A stretch of DNA of 64,000 nt from Typha latifolia (GCA_019914945.1 CM034106.1:3348001-3412000); one strand, 5' to 3'; positions 8,855 to 21,655 are shown, numbered from the stretch's first letter. The notes: generated from the sequence alone by a model not told the origin. A program made the numbers and translations.

Positions 8855-9856
8855 TGTTAGGTTTTTTAATTGTTGGCAATTGTGTACAAAATATTCTAAG
8901 TGTATTTTTACATGTATATGAGCTTTATATAAGTCTAGAAAATCTCTGGTTTGAAGAATTGCAAGATTATTAGAGAGAAGCTATTGAGTTCACACCGCGT
9001 TTACAAACGCATTCGAACGCGATGCGTTCAGAAATGCATTTGAATGCGGGTATTGCATTCATATAGACCGAGAGCTGCGTTCACAAACGCGTTCGAATGC
9101 GGGTATTACGTTCACATAGACCGAGAGCGGCGTTTACAAACGCGTTCGAATGCGGGTATTGCGTTCATATAGACCGAGAGCTGTGTTCACACACGCATTC
9201 GAACGCAACCTGAAGAATTCAAGCTGTCGTGTTCGAACGCACTCAGGCCCGTTCGAACGCACCTGCGATCAAGTCAGGCCATTTGAACGCACCCGGGTCA
9301 CGTTCGAACGCACCAACGAAGTTTGAAAATCCTGGACTTTCGTGAGTACGGATAAGACTTGGATTTGGCTCTATCTTGGAGATCATATATAAGGATTGTG
9401 ATGCCTTAACTCTAGGGTGGTTGAAGAAGTATTATTGAAGGAGACTTCTTGAGGCTACATCGGTTCTTCAACTAACAAGGTTCCACTCATCTACAAAACT
9501 TAATCTTTCGTCTTAAGGGCTATCTAGACAAAAGATCAATCTCGAAGGCTACTGAGGTTGGACTTCAATCATGAGAAGTAGTGAATCATGGGTTCTAGCG
9601 AGCAAGACTGAGAGGAACAAAGTCGTTTGAATCGACGTGTTGTTTTTCGAGTCAGTCTTGTAACTGCTACTATTTTAGTGATTGGTTTTGATCCGAGTTT
9701 GGATCCGTGGTTTTTTCCCATTAGGATTTTTCCACGTTAAAATCTTAGCGTTCATCTCTGCTTTCATTTTTAATATTTCTTCGGACTTTTACTTAAGCGA
9801 ACGAGTGATATCATTGCCTAGTATTTAGATACACACTTGTGTCTAGGGATTTTTCA
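8855..9856 (+). mobile_element. Solo Cop-S LTR (1002 bp), TSD ACATC/ACATT
   Basis: Runs TGTTAGG...TTTTTCA in the plus direction. It carries the motif array (about 8995-9325), a TATATAAGG TATA box near 9386 and the downstream leader. Flanks are ACATC (8850-8854) and ACATT (9857-9861); the uninterrupted L-D copy at 13340 reads GACATCATCAAAT, which confirms the empty site. Arose by LTR-LTR recombination. Confidence 0.93.
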
Positions 9857-12302
9857 ACATTATCAAATAAAACCTACTAACCTATCCATAATCACATGAT
9901 TCATCACCAAATAAATTATACTATTAACCAAATAAACCTGTTAACATATGAATATCCCAGTCCACAATAATATACATTAGACCACTACATAATCTGGCAG
10001 GACCCACACAGGCCGCAATAAACTATCAAAATATAACTAAAATAACTAATATAAGAGTACACTATGATTCGACCTGTAATATCCAAATCATCATCTAATA
10101 CAAAAGAGTATAAATATCAAATACTAGTACAACTCAATATCTGGTTAAACTATCATCTATACTGTCTCACATCTATAGCTCACCTCATCATCGTTCTAAA
10201 ATATCTTCTCAAGATATCTCAAGTCACTATCACGTACCACATATCTGAGAGGGTTAGAAAAAGAAATAAAAAGAGTCATGAGCAAAAGGCTCAGTGAATA
10301 GACTTTACCCCAAATTAGTGATGCCAAATAGAAAGTAAATCATGTACTGGATAGTATGAATCAGAAAGAGCATCATGCCCTGAATGAGTATATGAATGTT
10401 CCTCAATACATAAAAAAAAAATTGATAACATGTCATGTCATAACTGATAAAATATATAATCCTTGACAATGTATAAATAAATCTCCATGTCATATCATCA
10501 TCATAACTCTCTCTCAAATATGACACAAGTTGCATGCCGACCATGATCATGCTATGATATTAAATACAACCATATATGATGCATATTGATCACTCGATAA
10601 TTAGGTAACCAAATAATAGTAAAATCATATGCATTTCTCAACATCGCAATCATCATCGACGCCTCGGTATAATATCATCATACTAGACCACTATGCACAG
10701 TCAACACCCGGTACCTGGTCTCAACATCATGCTCGAAGGCTCCAAGCATACTCTGCCATCTGCAAGGAGTATCTCAAATATAATCATACCCTGCCATCCG
10801 CTAAGGGTATCAATATCCATCCAGACCAGGCACCCTTCTAGCTAATAGAAATCTCGTGCGGATAACTCACCACATATGCCCTGGCGAACGGCATGTGTTT
10901 GAATGTCTGTTGCGCACACAGACTAACGACCTCGGACATAAGGCCAATAGGATCACGACTATGTCAAGCGATCAATCATCCACCAAGCATGTCCTAACCC
11001 TCGCGCCCACTCGGGTATCCTCACGCTTTCTAACAACTATCCTATCAATCACATTTCATGCTTTCTTTCTAAATGATAGATCGGATGCATATATCTAGTA
11101 CAATAAGGAGTCAATGTATAACAGGAATTTAGGTGGAACAGGAATCAAGAAAAAAATGATGCAATGTAGACTCCAACCATGCGTCTAACACATGCATAAT
11201 CCTGCTAGTCTATCACATGCACACTCATACTAGAAATCACTCCGACACAACTCTATTTATCATCACCATACTCATATTCAAGATCAGCCTAATTAGGCGC
11301 ATGATAAAATATGCTAGACTGAAATCATCTCTAGATAAAGTCATATAATTATGTTGGAGGCCAAAATATGCATATACATAGGATATAATATATCCTAATT
11401 TGAGAAAGGCGTCTACGGGATAAAACTACTCATCGTCTGATCAGAAGACACAAACCACGCATCTCTCACATCCATCAGTTAACCGAGTGACACTTATCGT
11501 TAGCAAAGTCCACGGGGTCTCAAATAAGGGGTTCGGGATCTGAAAATATTTAAGTAATATGATGTTAGTCATTTATCTAATTAGAACTAATTCAATTAGA
11601 ATATAAAGGTTTATTAGGTTTATAATCACTTCTCTTTATTTTTTATTACATAATAGGTTTATATTATAGATATGATTCAAATACTATAATTATATTATAA
11701 TCATAAAATGCTACTTATAACGTAAGGAGAAGAGGTATGTTTCCTTTTATATGAGTGTATTTCTAAATATATAATTGTAAAATAAAATAAAATAAAATAA
11801 AATAAAAGGCTAAATAACTATAAGTATAGACAAGGTCTAATTATAATTAATTTTATAATTCATATACTATCTTGATTAATTAGGGACAATGCAGTTTTTA
11901 CTCGATAAAATAATAAATAAATAACTAAATAAGCTTAGTATTTTATTTGTTGCAGAATAATCATAAAATTAATAGAAATACTTAAAATATATATATATGA
12001 TGAAGGTATTAGAATATAAATCTAATAATTACAATTTACAAATCTATCTATTAATCTAATAAATATATAAATAAATAAATAAATATAAGTATTACCTATA
12101 TTTATACCTAATTAATCATTAATTATAAAAATTAGCATTAATAATATTATATTGAAAAATATATAATATTATTAAAATAGTTAATGTCTAAATACTCTAT
12201 TTGCATTAATTAAGAAGAAAATTACCTAAATAAGTAACATAAATAAAATAATTAATTAATAAATTAATTAACTCTGCCATTAGTGCTGGGCTCGGCCCAG
12301 CA

Positions 12303-12344
12303 TTGTGCAGAAAGGAGGAGGAGGAGCTGAGGAAGAAGGAGAAA

Positions 12345-12376
<32 letters not shown>

Positions 12377-12725
12377 AGAAGAAGAAGAAGAAGAGGAGAA
12401 GAGGAAGAGAAGAAAGAGAGAAGGTGAGGGAGGAGGTTGCGGACTTGGGCCAGCAGGGAGGTCACCAGCCGCTGATGGCCAGCCAGCGGCCGGCCTCTCA
12501 TCAGCGGCTCGGCTCCGATGAGCCCGAGCTCGGGCAAGAGAGAGAGAGAAAGGGAAGGAGAGAGAGAGAGAGGAATGCTGGGCCGGTTGGCGGCTTCGGG
12601 AAGGTGGCGGCGGGCCGACGTTGACAACGAGAAGAAGAGAGTGGAGAGAGAGTGGAGTGACAGAGAGACCGAGAGAGAGATAGATAGAGAGAAAGATATA
12701 AAGAGAGAGAGGAAAGGTGGTGGGG
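12303..12725. repeat. Purine-rich low-complexity tract
   Basis: Contains (GAAA)n at about 12345-12378, (GAA)n after it, and GA-rich stretches at 12538-12575 and 12640-12720. Long open frames here on both strands (for example the 162-codon minus frame at 12280-12768) are composition artefacts. Confidence 0.85.
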
Positions 12726-12789
12726 GGTCTTGACGGCCGGTTGGCTGCGGTGACGCGAGGGGGTGCATGGCACCCCCTCCCTATGCTGC

Positions 12790-13229
12790 CTCGCTAGCAT
12801 CTATAAATATGTTGATGGCAGCCAAATTCATTATGCTATTCTTGCCTCTCTGTCTTTTCTTTACCCCAATCTCCCTCCTCCCTCTAAACCAATGTACCAC
12901 CTCTACCATTGGCAAGGTCTCTCCTAACGTCTAATTTTCCTCGTCTGTTGAGTCATCCCCCTTCTTTGGGATCTCGACCACTTCTTCCCCTTCGTCTTTA
13001 TCCGTTAAACAACACCACCCATCCACTCTCATCTCCAACATCATCCATAACCCTAACTTCCATTCCACCCGTCACCATCACCAACATTCGCAAAAAATCA
13101 TACTTGCATCCCAGTTTCAATTCAAATTTGTGAAGGGCGTAAATATTAAAAACATTGATCAGGGAGTTAGTTTCATAATTTTCCCACAACGGAAGAACAT
13201 TTTGCTGCCACATTAAACAAGATGGTTCA
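12790..13229 (+). repeat. Chr-B LTR remainder fused to a gag scrap
   Basis: CTATAAATATG TATA box, then the Chr-B downstream leader and U5 to about 13200. It then jumps into a gag piece (13201-13229, TTTGCTGCCACATTAAACAA) that normally lies over 1 kb downstream. PBS and gag start are deleted. L-D copy 2 begins at 13230. Confidence 0.75.
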
Positions 13230-14867
13230 TGTAATGCCCCCGCTCGGCATAGGCACGCGCACGCCCACGTGCCCACACGGCACGCGCGGCGCATGCGACA
13301 GATCAGGCGGGACCCATAACGCACAGATACTCCTATGCACAATTAATTATGACATCATCAAATAAAACCTGCTAACCTATCCATGATCACATAATCCATC
13401 ACCAAATAAATCATACTATTAACCAAATAAACCTATTAACATAAGAATATTCAAGTCCACAATAATATACACTAGACCACTATATAATCTGGCAAGACCC
13501 ACACAGGCCACAACAAACCATTGAGATACAACTAAAACTACTAATACAAGAATGCATTAAGATTCGACCTGTATTATACAAATCATCGTCTAATACAAAA
13601 GAGTACAAATATCAAATACTCGTACAACTCAATTTCTATATAAACTATCATCTATACCATCTCGCATCTATAGCTCACCTCATCATCGCTCTAAAATATT
13701 TTCTCAGGATATCTCAAGTCGCTATCACGTACCACATATCTAAGGGGGTTAGAAAAGAAATAAAAAGAGAATCATGAGCAAAAGGCTCAGTGAATAGACC
13801 TTACCCAAATCAGTGATGCCAAACAGAGAGTAAATCATATACTAGATAATATGAATCAGAAAGAACATCATGTCATGAATGAATATTGAATGTATCATTA
13901 AAAATACATAAATGAAAAGTAGATAACATGTCATAACTGATAAATTATATAATCCTCGACAATGAATAAATAAATCTCCATGTCATACTATCATCATAAC
14001 TCTCTCAAATATGATACATGATGCATACCGACCATGACAATGCTATGATACCAAATGCAACTATATATGATGTATATTGACCACTCAAAAATCAAGTAAT
14101 CAAATGATAATAAAATCATATGCATTTCTCAACATCTTAGTCATCAATGTCAGCTCTATATGTCATCATCATACTAGAGCACTATGCATAGTCAACACTC
14201 GGTACCCGGTCTCAACATCATGCCCGAAGGCTCAAAGCATACTCTATTATCCGTAAGGAGTATCTCAAATATAACCATATCCTGCTATCCGCTAAGGGTA
14301 TCAACATACATCTAGACTAGGCACCCTTCTAGCTGATAGAAATCTCGTCAGGATAACTAACGATCTCGGACGTAAGGCCACAGGATTGCGACTATGTCGA
14401 GCAATCATCCACCAAGCGCGTCCTAATCCTCGCGCCCACTCGGGTATCCTCACACTTTCTATCAACTATCCTATCAATCACATTTCATGCTTTCCTTCTA
14501 AATGACAGATCATATACATATATCCAGTATGATAACAAGTCAATGTATAACATGAATTTAGGTGGAATAGAAATCAAGAGAAAATTGATGCAATGTAGTC
14601 TCTATACATGTAGTCAACACATGCATATTTATGCTAATCTATTACACGCATACTCATGCTACAGATCAACTGGACATAACATTATAACAGTATAACCATC
14701 TCTCATCATCTTTATTTATCATCATCATATTCATATCTAAGATTAGCCTAATTAGATGCATGATAAAAACCACGCATATTTTATCTAAGATTAGCCTAAT
14801 TAGACACAAACCACGCATCTCTCACGTTCGTTAGTCCAACATCAACTCATCGTCAAACTAGCGGGAG
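13230..14867. mobile_element. L-D copy 2, truncated
   Basis: Begins TGTAATGCCCCCGCTCGG directly after Chr-B gag and follows L-D copy 1 to its AACCACGCATCTCTCAC block, with deletions. It lacks the AT-rich and purine-rich right half of copy 1 and passes into an inverted copy of itself at about 14868. Confidence 0.6.
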
Positions 14868-15733
14868 TATGCATGTGTTAGATACATGGTTGGAGACTAT
14901 ATTGCATCATTTTTCTCTTGATTTTTGTTCCACCTAAATTCCTATTATGCATTGACTTATTATTGTACTGGATATATGTATATTATCTGTCATTTAGAAG
15001 GAAAGCACAATATGTGATTGATTGGATAATTGATAGAAAGTGTGAGGATACCCGAGTGGGCACGAGGGTTAGGGCGTGCCTAGAGATGATTGATCGCTCG
15101 ACATAGTCGCGATCCTGTTGGCCTTACGTCCGAGGTCATTAGTCTGTGTGTGCAGCAGACATTCGAACACATATCGTTCGCTAGGGCATATGTGGCGAGT
15201 TTTCCTCACGAGGTTTCTATCAGCTAGGAGGGTACCTGGTCTGGATGGATGTTGATACCCTAGCGGGTGGCCGGGTATGGTTATATTTGAGATACTCTTG
15301 CGGATGGCGGAGTATGCTCTGAGCCTTCAAATATGATGTTGAGACTGAGTACCGGGTGTTGACTATGCATAGTGGTCTAGTATGATGATGACATATAGAG
15401 ATGACATTGATGACTGAGATGTTGAGAAATGCTTATAATTTCATTATCATATGATTACCTGATTATCAAGTGGTCAATATACATCATATATGGTTGCATT
15501 TGATATCATAGCATGATCATAATCGGCATGCATCATGTGTCATATTTGAGAGAAAGTTATGATGATAGTATGACATGGAGATTTATTTATACATTGTCGA
15601 GGATTATATATTTTATCAGTTATGACATGACATGTTATCTATTTTTCATTTATGTATTATTAAGGAACATTCATATACTCATTCATGACATGATCCTTTT
15701 TCTGATTCATATTATCCATACATGATTTACTCT
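14868..15733. repeat. Inverted arm of L-D (large imperfect inverted repeat)
   Basis: Reverse complement of about 13826-14625. For example GATTTACTCT at 15724-15733 pairs with the AGTAAATC block near 13830, and TGATGCAATGTAG near 14588 pairs with 14895-14910. Arms are about 0.8 kb with a spacer of about 240 bp, so a transcript could form a long hairpin. Confidence 0.75.
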
Positions 15734-16312
15734 ATGCGAACACCTACAAGCATTCATATCGACAGAGAACGCAAATTGTACATTCGAACGCGCGGATCTG
15801 GTTTGAACACTCATGTGCGAACGCTTGCATACATTCGCATCGACAGAGAACGTGAAATGCGCGTTTGAACGCTCTCGACCCCATTCAAACACGATCAGCG
15901 AGAACTCACTATTTCTAGGGTTATCATTTGTCATTTTTGGCTTGTTTGGTTAGCCTCTTAAGGTGTGGATGGCAACCAAAAATATTATGATGAATGAATA
16001 TTGAGTTTTATCCACTTTCTTGCCTCTCTACCCTAATCTTCCTCCCCCTTCATTCAAGCCGTAGCCATGCGCCATCTCGATGTCGGTGATCTTCTAACCT
16101 CCCTCCTTTGTCGAGTCCTCCCTCCTCCTTGGGATCTCGACCCTTTCAACCCCCTCATCCTTATCCCCTAAAAACCACTATCCATCTGCCCCCCATCTTC
16201 ATTATCATTCCTAACCTCATCATCACCACCAGCCACCACTTCGACCACCACCCTTACTTTTATGTATATTTAGATCGATCCAGATCGAAAAGTAGGCATT
16301 TGGTCCATATCA
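15734..16312 (+). repeat. Gypsy LTR, 3' part (array, decayed TATA, U5)
   Basis: Holds degraded TTCGAACGCG motifs (15734-15905), a TATA region decayed to CTCTTAAGG, and the GGATGGCAACCAA and CTTGCCTCTCTACC blocks shared with Chr-B LTRs. It ends CCATATCA, 2 bp before a PBS. U3 is truncated by the L-D inverted arm. Confidence 0.75.
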
Positions 16313-16314
16313 AG

Positions 16315-16327
16315 TGGTATCAGAGCC
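16315..16327 (+). promoter_or_regulatory. Primer binding site, initiator tRNA-Met
   Basis: Exact TGGTATCAGAGCC between the LTR end and the gag start at 16345. Confidence 0.9.
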
Positions 16328-16344
16328 ACCGTTCTTTGGCCACC

Positions 16345-17266
16345 ATGCCAACCACCAGATCCATGGCAACAAGACCCAATAAAGGCACCTCCGCGGAGGG
16401 AGAGGCTATGGAGATTATTAGATCAGATGCCAACCCTAACTCATAGATCGAAACATCTCCAACGACCTCTACAGTCAACTCAAATCTGATTAAGATGTTT
16501 GCGGATATGATGGAGACACAATGAGCCATGCAAGCATCAATGGAAGTCATGACTCAAGCCCTCTTAGGTGCACCAAGGGGTACGGCGATGACCGAGTTCC
16601 CTACTCGAGCTCGGGCTGCACCACCAAGGGAACCGCATTTTCACCAAGGGACATCGCCTCCAAAAGTGAGGGGACCTTCCCAAACTACTATGAGGAGACT
16701 TATTCTAGCCCAAGTTGAAGAGAGAAGAGCAAAAGGGCTATGTTTTTATTATGATGAGTGATTCACATCCGGACACAAATGTATCCGACCGACAGCCATG
16801 ATGATGGTGTTGAACGAAGCAGAGGATGTGGAGGAAGAGGAGATAATGGAAACTGAACTAGAGGATGCAGCAGAAGACCAAGAAGCATTGGAGGGCAGCG
16901 ATGAGATCCACGCTGAGATATCAATGCATGCCTACACTAGTGCCAATGCACCTCGGATGTTGCGGGTTGATGGCACGGTGAAGAATCAAATGGTGAGGAT
17001 CCTCATCGACACCGGGAGCACCCACAACTTCATGAACGAGCGTGTGGTCAAGATAGGGATGGCTATAGATGCTACTTCGGGATTTGATGTAGCATTCGGA
17101 GATGGCACAACACTCTGGGCAAACAGCGTATGCCGAGGGTCTTTTGAAGATTCAGGGGCAATTCCTTCATTTTGGATCTTCACCCATTGGCCTTATGAGG
17201 GGCTGATATTGTATTGGGGATGCAATGGATGCAAAGTTTGGGCCCAGTGACCTTTGACTTCTCGGA
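16345..17266 (+). pseudogene. Gypsy gag and protease remnant
   Basis: Gag opens MPTTRSMATRPNKGTSAEGE and stops at 16446. The central gag homology is deleted. A later frame (16528-16761) reaches the zinc-knuckle region, KGLCFYYDE then a TGA. From 16798 an open frame runs through ISMHAYTSANAPRMLRV into the aspartic protease motif ILIDTGSTHNFM (D-T-G catalytic triad) and the FDVAFGDGTTL block. Coding breaks in the second half of protease at about 17250, where a Chr-B-type LTR on the minus strand begins. RT, RNase H and integrase are missing. Confidence 0.85.
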
Positions 17267-17339
17267 GATGTGGTGATAGGTGGAGTGGATGTTAGGGTTA
17301 TGGATGATTATGGAAATGAAGGTGGATGGTGGATGTGGT
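17267..17339 (-). repeat. Outer Chr-B LTR, left piece, ending in TSD GTGGT
   Basis: Matches the central Chr-B LTR (GGTGGAGTGGATGTTAGGG...GGTGGATGTGGT). The last five bases (17335-17339) repeat at 58908-58912, where the same LTR sequence continues. This LTR was therefore the target of the element at 17340-58907. Confidence 0.88.
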
Positions 17340-18142
17340 TGATAACTTCTTATACCAAAAGGTTGACTACAGAATAATTTCCTTAAAATCTGAATTTATT
17401 GTAGGAAGCTGTCCGCGCAACTGAGGGCAAATATTCGTGAAATATTATTCGGTCGTCTGAAAATTATGAAACAATATGGATCCGATTCATAACTTCCTGA
17501 TCTACAACTTCCATATTTATTCCCTTAGCAGATTTGAACTAAAACTTGGACGAAAATGCAGAATAACGTGGGTGATGGTGGTGGTGACGGGTAGACTGGA
17601 TGTTAGGGCTATGGATGGGTATGGAGATGGAGGTGGATGGTGGATGTGATTAAAGGATATAGACGAAGGGAATGAAGTAGTCGAGATTCAAAATAAGAGG
17701 GGTGACTGGATAGTCAAGAGAGATTAGAAGTTAGGAGAAACCTTGCCAACAGTAGAGGTGGAAGGATGGTGAAGAGGGAGGAGGGAGATTAAGGTAGATA
17801 GATGATAGAAAGGCAAGAAATAATTGGCTGCCATCTACATATTTATAGAGGCTAGCCAATAAATCCTAAAATAATGTGTAACCCTAATTCTAGAATATTC
17901 CCGCCGATCGCGTTGGAACACACAAAAGACGTTCTCTGTATATGCGAAACGATGCAGCTGTTTGAACTCGCCCGACCACATTTGAACGCACAATATGCGT
18001 TCTCTATATTTGCGAACTTGATGCAGGAATTCGCAAGGGCGTTCGAACGCGACCCCACCTTCGTTCGAACGCGAAGTAATTTTATTTTAATAAAAATAAA
18101 CAACTATTTGCAGTAAGAAAAGATCCTAATTAAAATGTATCA
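17340..18142 (-). repeat. Chr-B 3' LTR (803 bp)
   Basis: TGATAAC...TGTATCA. In LTR direction: U3 with a degenerate GCGTTCGAACGC array (17905-18085), TATA box TATAAAT (minus, 17841-17847), the GCAGCCAATT leader block, U5. Followed by the polypurine-tract region at 18143. Confidence 0.92.
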
Positions 18143-18490
18143 GCCCACCACGCTTCCCCCACCTTGCCTTTAAGGTAAAAAGTCAGGGAAACGCTCCAAG
18201 ATATTAGTCTCCAACTCCCATGTCGCCTCATCGGATGGCTTACCAAGCCACTCAACTAGAATCTCCATGCCATCGTCGGTGCCTAGGAAGTACACAAATC
18301 GCTCCCTTAGTAATGAAACATGGAAGACAAGATGCACTCTCGACCCTTCCGATAGATCCAAACGATATGCAACCGGACCAATACGATTTAACACCCAAAA
18401 CGGACTAAAGTAGCGATGAGCTAACTTTTGGTTATCCATCGGATGTAAGGTCATCTATCTATATGTCTGTACCCTCACAAACACCCAACT
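18143..18490 (-). pseudogene. Chr-B integrase C-terminus with chromodomain
   Basis: Begins at the purine-rich tract (AAGGTGGGGGAAGCGTGGT on the minus strand). Coding reads FVRVQTYR, a TAG, MTLHPMDNQKLAHRYFSPFW, NRIGPVAYRLDLSEG, then the chromodomain MEILVEWLGKPSDEATWELE. Interrupted upstream by the solo LTR at 18496-21268. Deleting that insertion and one TSD copy joins REQEVNIG to SWVFVRVQ in one frame. Confidence 0.92.
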
Positions 18491-18495
18491 ACCGA

Positions 18496-21268
18496 TGAAA
18501 CATCCACTTCCAAAAATTCACGTGTTCCTCACATGGAGCATGTCCACGTGATTCCCACGTGACCTGTTAGTGAAATAATCTGACCAAGTATCTGAGTAAG
18601 TCAAGAAATATCATAACAATCCAACAAATAATCCAAAATTATAATATCACAGGCCTCAACAAGCCTCTAGGAATACAAGTCCATCACAAATTTGTTAAAA
18701 CATAAATACCCTCGCAGGGGCTAAGTCCAACTAGAAATAATAGAATAAACAAATGCTAAAAAAAAATATAAAGGAATGAATCTACTACTCCTCGATGTCC
18801 GCATCCTCTATAATCATCTATGAAATATTTCCACCAAAAATGGCGGTGAGCACGGAGCTCAGCAAGTAAAATCTAATAATAATCTAAGAATATTACATGA
18901 TAAATAAAAATGCAACTCATAACATGTCAGGGAAAAATGTACATTATGACTTTTAATAGCTTCCTTCATTATAGTTCATTTTACATAGAAATCCACACAG
19001 GAGTCGAGGCACAATAACATATCTCACAAACACCATAAAAAAATTCCGAGGGGACTAGTCAACTAGCGGTATTATCGCCCATACATGCCTGGCGACGCTG
19101 CATCTGACCGATTGTCTGTGGCCATCAGACTAAGGACCTCAGTCGTAGGCCCATCAACACTGTTCTAGTAATCATCGCACAGAGCGAAATCATCACATAC
19201 GGTTGATAAGAACACACAGCTCAATAGACGCCCTAACCCTACGTCCTCAGGTACCGCTAGAACTACAATCCCTACCTCTCAATCATCGTTTCTAATATCA
19301 TACTAGTCAAGTCTCCAACTAGGGCAGTGTAATCACTTGAATGCTCCACCAGCTACCGACCTCAGGTGTGGGCCGCTAATATAATACTATATAATATACA
19401 CTCTATCCCTAACCTCGGGTTGAGTGAGTAAAAGGGCACTGCCTAACTGGGACTTGACTAACAGTGATACGTGCACGTGGTGCCATGACCTCTATTATTT
19501 ATTTAACATAATCATCACAATAACAGATATTATAAGCAAGCATAGAGTCTATCATACATGTGCATTAAGTGATAAATAATGCAAGTAAGAATTGACATGT
19601 AATTAAATGAAAACATGAAATGTCATATAAGTTTCACAAGTGAGAAACGACATTTAATTATTACAGGTAAGAAATGACATAAGCATCCATGTATCAAAGA
19701 CTATTATAGAATTCTACTCGCCTGAGTTATTCCTGGAATCCGTCTTACTCTCCTAATCAGTCGGCTCTTCTTGATTTTCGAGATCCTTCCCGCACAATAA
19801 TGGATCTAATAATTTATAAATAAAATAAACATAAGATCAATAAACTAACCATCTCATTGTATAAATTTAAGTTTGATTCTCTAGGTCCGAGGTATTATTT
19901 GTCTTAATTAAATAATAATGGTCATTTAGAGTCGTTCACATTGTAAATGTGAAGGTAATTGAAAAGACTAATAAATTCAAATATCTATTTTGATTTTGTA
20001 TAGTTCCTAATTTTATTAATAACAAGGTTGAGAAAATTATAATAATTACAATTTAGGTAGCTAACAGAATTTAATAAAAAAAATAGACTCATAATAAATT
20101 AGTCTAGGGTTAAAATGTTAAAGGTTGGGCTGGGCTCAAGGCCCAGTAATTTAGCTGAGAGTGAGAGAGGGAGAGTGGGCTGCAGACCTACCTACAGCCC
20201 GCTGGACCAGAGGTAGTGGACTGGGCTCAAGAGCCCAGTCCAACAGAATGAGGAGTCAAAAGTGCTCTGGACTGGCTCAAGGGCCCAGTGCAGCAGGGTG
20301 AGATGGTGGACTGGGCTCTAAAGCCCAGTCAGACAAAAGAGGAGGTGGGCTTTGCAGCGCAACCCACGCCACAGCCTAGAGAGAGACCGGTGGGGGTTGG
20401 CCCAACCCCCACCTTCTCCTCGTTCTCCTTGCCAGAGAAGGAGAAATAGAGTAGAAAGGGATAATGCTACCGGTGATCCTCGTCACCGGCAGTTCCCGGC
20501 TCCGGCAACTTCTCCCCAAGTTGACTAGGTCGACTTGGGTGCAGGAGTGGTCAGATCCTCTGGCTAGCGCGACCGGAGAGAGAGAGAGTTGAGGAACTCC
20601 ATGGCCAGTGCTAGGTGGGCTCGAAGCCCTCTTCTCGGGTACCTACCTCTTCCAAGTGAAGAGGTGGGTCTGCCAAGGTTGACGAGTGAGGCCACCACTG
20701 CCGGTGGTGGCCGCTTGTGCTGAAGAAACTCGGCGGTGGGAGGCGACATGGCATCGCCTCCCTCACGCCCCGTGGGGACCCAATTTGGGTACCCACAGCA
20801 AGGGGTTGAAGCGGGGAAACTTCTCGGACCGGTGGGTGGTTGACTCGAGGTCGCCGATCGGCAAATTTCCCCGGCGGAAGCACATGAAAATAAAATCCTA
20901 AATATGCATGATTAACTAGGCTATTTTCAAATTGAATTGAAGAGGGGGTGAAGGCTAACCTGAGAATCGAGGTGAGGGGGTTTTGGTTGATTGTCGGTGC
21001 TCCGGTGACTTGCTGCCCGCGACGAGGACTTTGACAGCTTAGAAGAGAAAAAAGAGGAGGGAAGAGCAAAGAAGAGAAAATTGCGAAAGAGGGAAACTCG
21101 AGGGGAAGGAGAGGAAATTAAATAGAGAAGAGGTGAAGAGGGCAACGGAGTGGAGTTAACTCCACTCCACTCCGGCGCACGCGCTTGCGGTTAGGGTGCA
21201 CGCTCATGGCGCGTGCGCTAAATTATTTATTTATTTATTTTATTTTATTTTTTTTAACGGGTGTTACA
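18496..21268 (-). mobile_element. Long solo LTR (2773 bp), TSD ACCGA
   Basis: Minus-strand LTR beginning TGTAACACCCGTT and ending GGATGTTTCA, flanked by ACCGA at 18491-18495 and 21269-21273, inside the Chr-B integrase. No coding. Length, TGTAACACCC start and T/A-rich first 60 bp recall Tekay/Del-type long LTRs; the lineage is inference. Open frames within (20611-21069, 20927-21145 and others) show no family features. Confidence 0.92.
20120..20345. repeat. Repeated CTGGGCTC...GAGCCCAG inverted units in the long LTR
   Basis: At least four imperfect copies of CTGGGCTCAAGAGCCCAGT-like palindromes, each able to form a short hairpin. Confidence 0.75.
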
Positions 21269-21273
21269 ACCGA

Positions 21274-21650
21274 TGTTGACCTCCTGCTCCCTGTGGCTAT
21301 GATCATAAACTTGCTTCATGTGATTTTGAGCAAGTTTAAGATGAGCACGCAACCTCCTTAATGTGGCGTATCTATCCATCAATGCTAAGTCCATCTCCGT
21401 CCAATCTGCAGATGCCACTAGATCATAAGCGTGTAACATCGGAGCCGTGCATTCATACACCACCTCAATTGGAGTCATGCCAATGCTGCTATGGTAGGTG
21501 GTGTTATAAGACTACTCTACCCACGGTAAGAACTCCAACCATCATCCCGGCTTCTCTCCAACAAAGCACCTCAAGTACTACTCGATGCCTCGATTGACCA
21601 CCTCGGTTTGGCCATCCGTTTGTGGATGGTAGGCCGAACTAAAGTTCAAT
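21274..21650 (-). pseudogene. Chr-B integrase core, C-terminal half
   Basis: Minus-strand coding contains SSAYHPQTDGQTEVVNR (with the third catalytic residue, Glu), YLRCFVGEKPG, MTPIEVVYECTAPMLHAYD and QNHMKQVYDHSHREQ. Stops fall at IE*YLRC, PG*WLEF and VE*SYNT, so it is dead. Bounded left by the long solo LTR and right by a Chr-A element. Confidence 0.9.
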
Positions 21651-21655
21651 CAAGT

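Larger units (their letters stand above)
8738..12789. mobile_element. L-D copy 1, LTR-like, interrupted by a solo Cop-S LTR
   Basis: About 3 kb net of non-coding sequence that splits a Chr-B LTR and matches a second copy at 13230-14867 block by block (the GTCACGCACACGGCACGCGC start, AAAGGCTCAGTGAATAGAC, ATCTCGTGCGGATAACTCA). The middle, 11500-12280, is AT-rich with an (AAAAT)n run at about 11781-11808. It ends in a purine tract and a GC-rich segment with the inverted GGGTGCATGGCACCC. Length, lack of coding and general style resemble the long LTR at 18496-21268, but termini and TSD could not be fixed. Confidence 0.55.

Noticed and set aside
10064..11098. Small open frames of 70-81 codons in L-D
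   Set aside because: Not conserved in frame in the second L-D copy; no domain.
12280..12768. 162-codon minus frame and overlapping plus frames
   Set aside because: Composed of Ser/Leu or Lys/Glu/Arg runs from the purine tract; low-complexity artefact.
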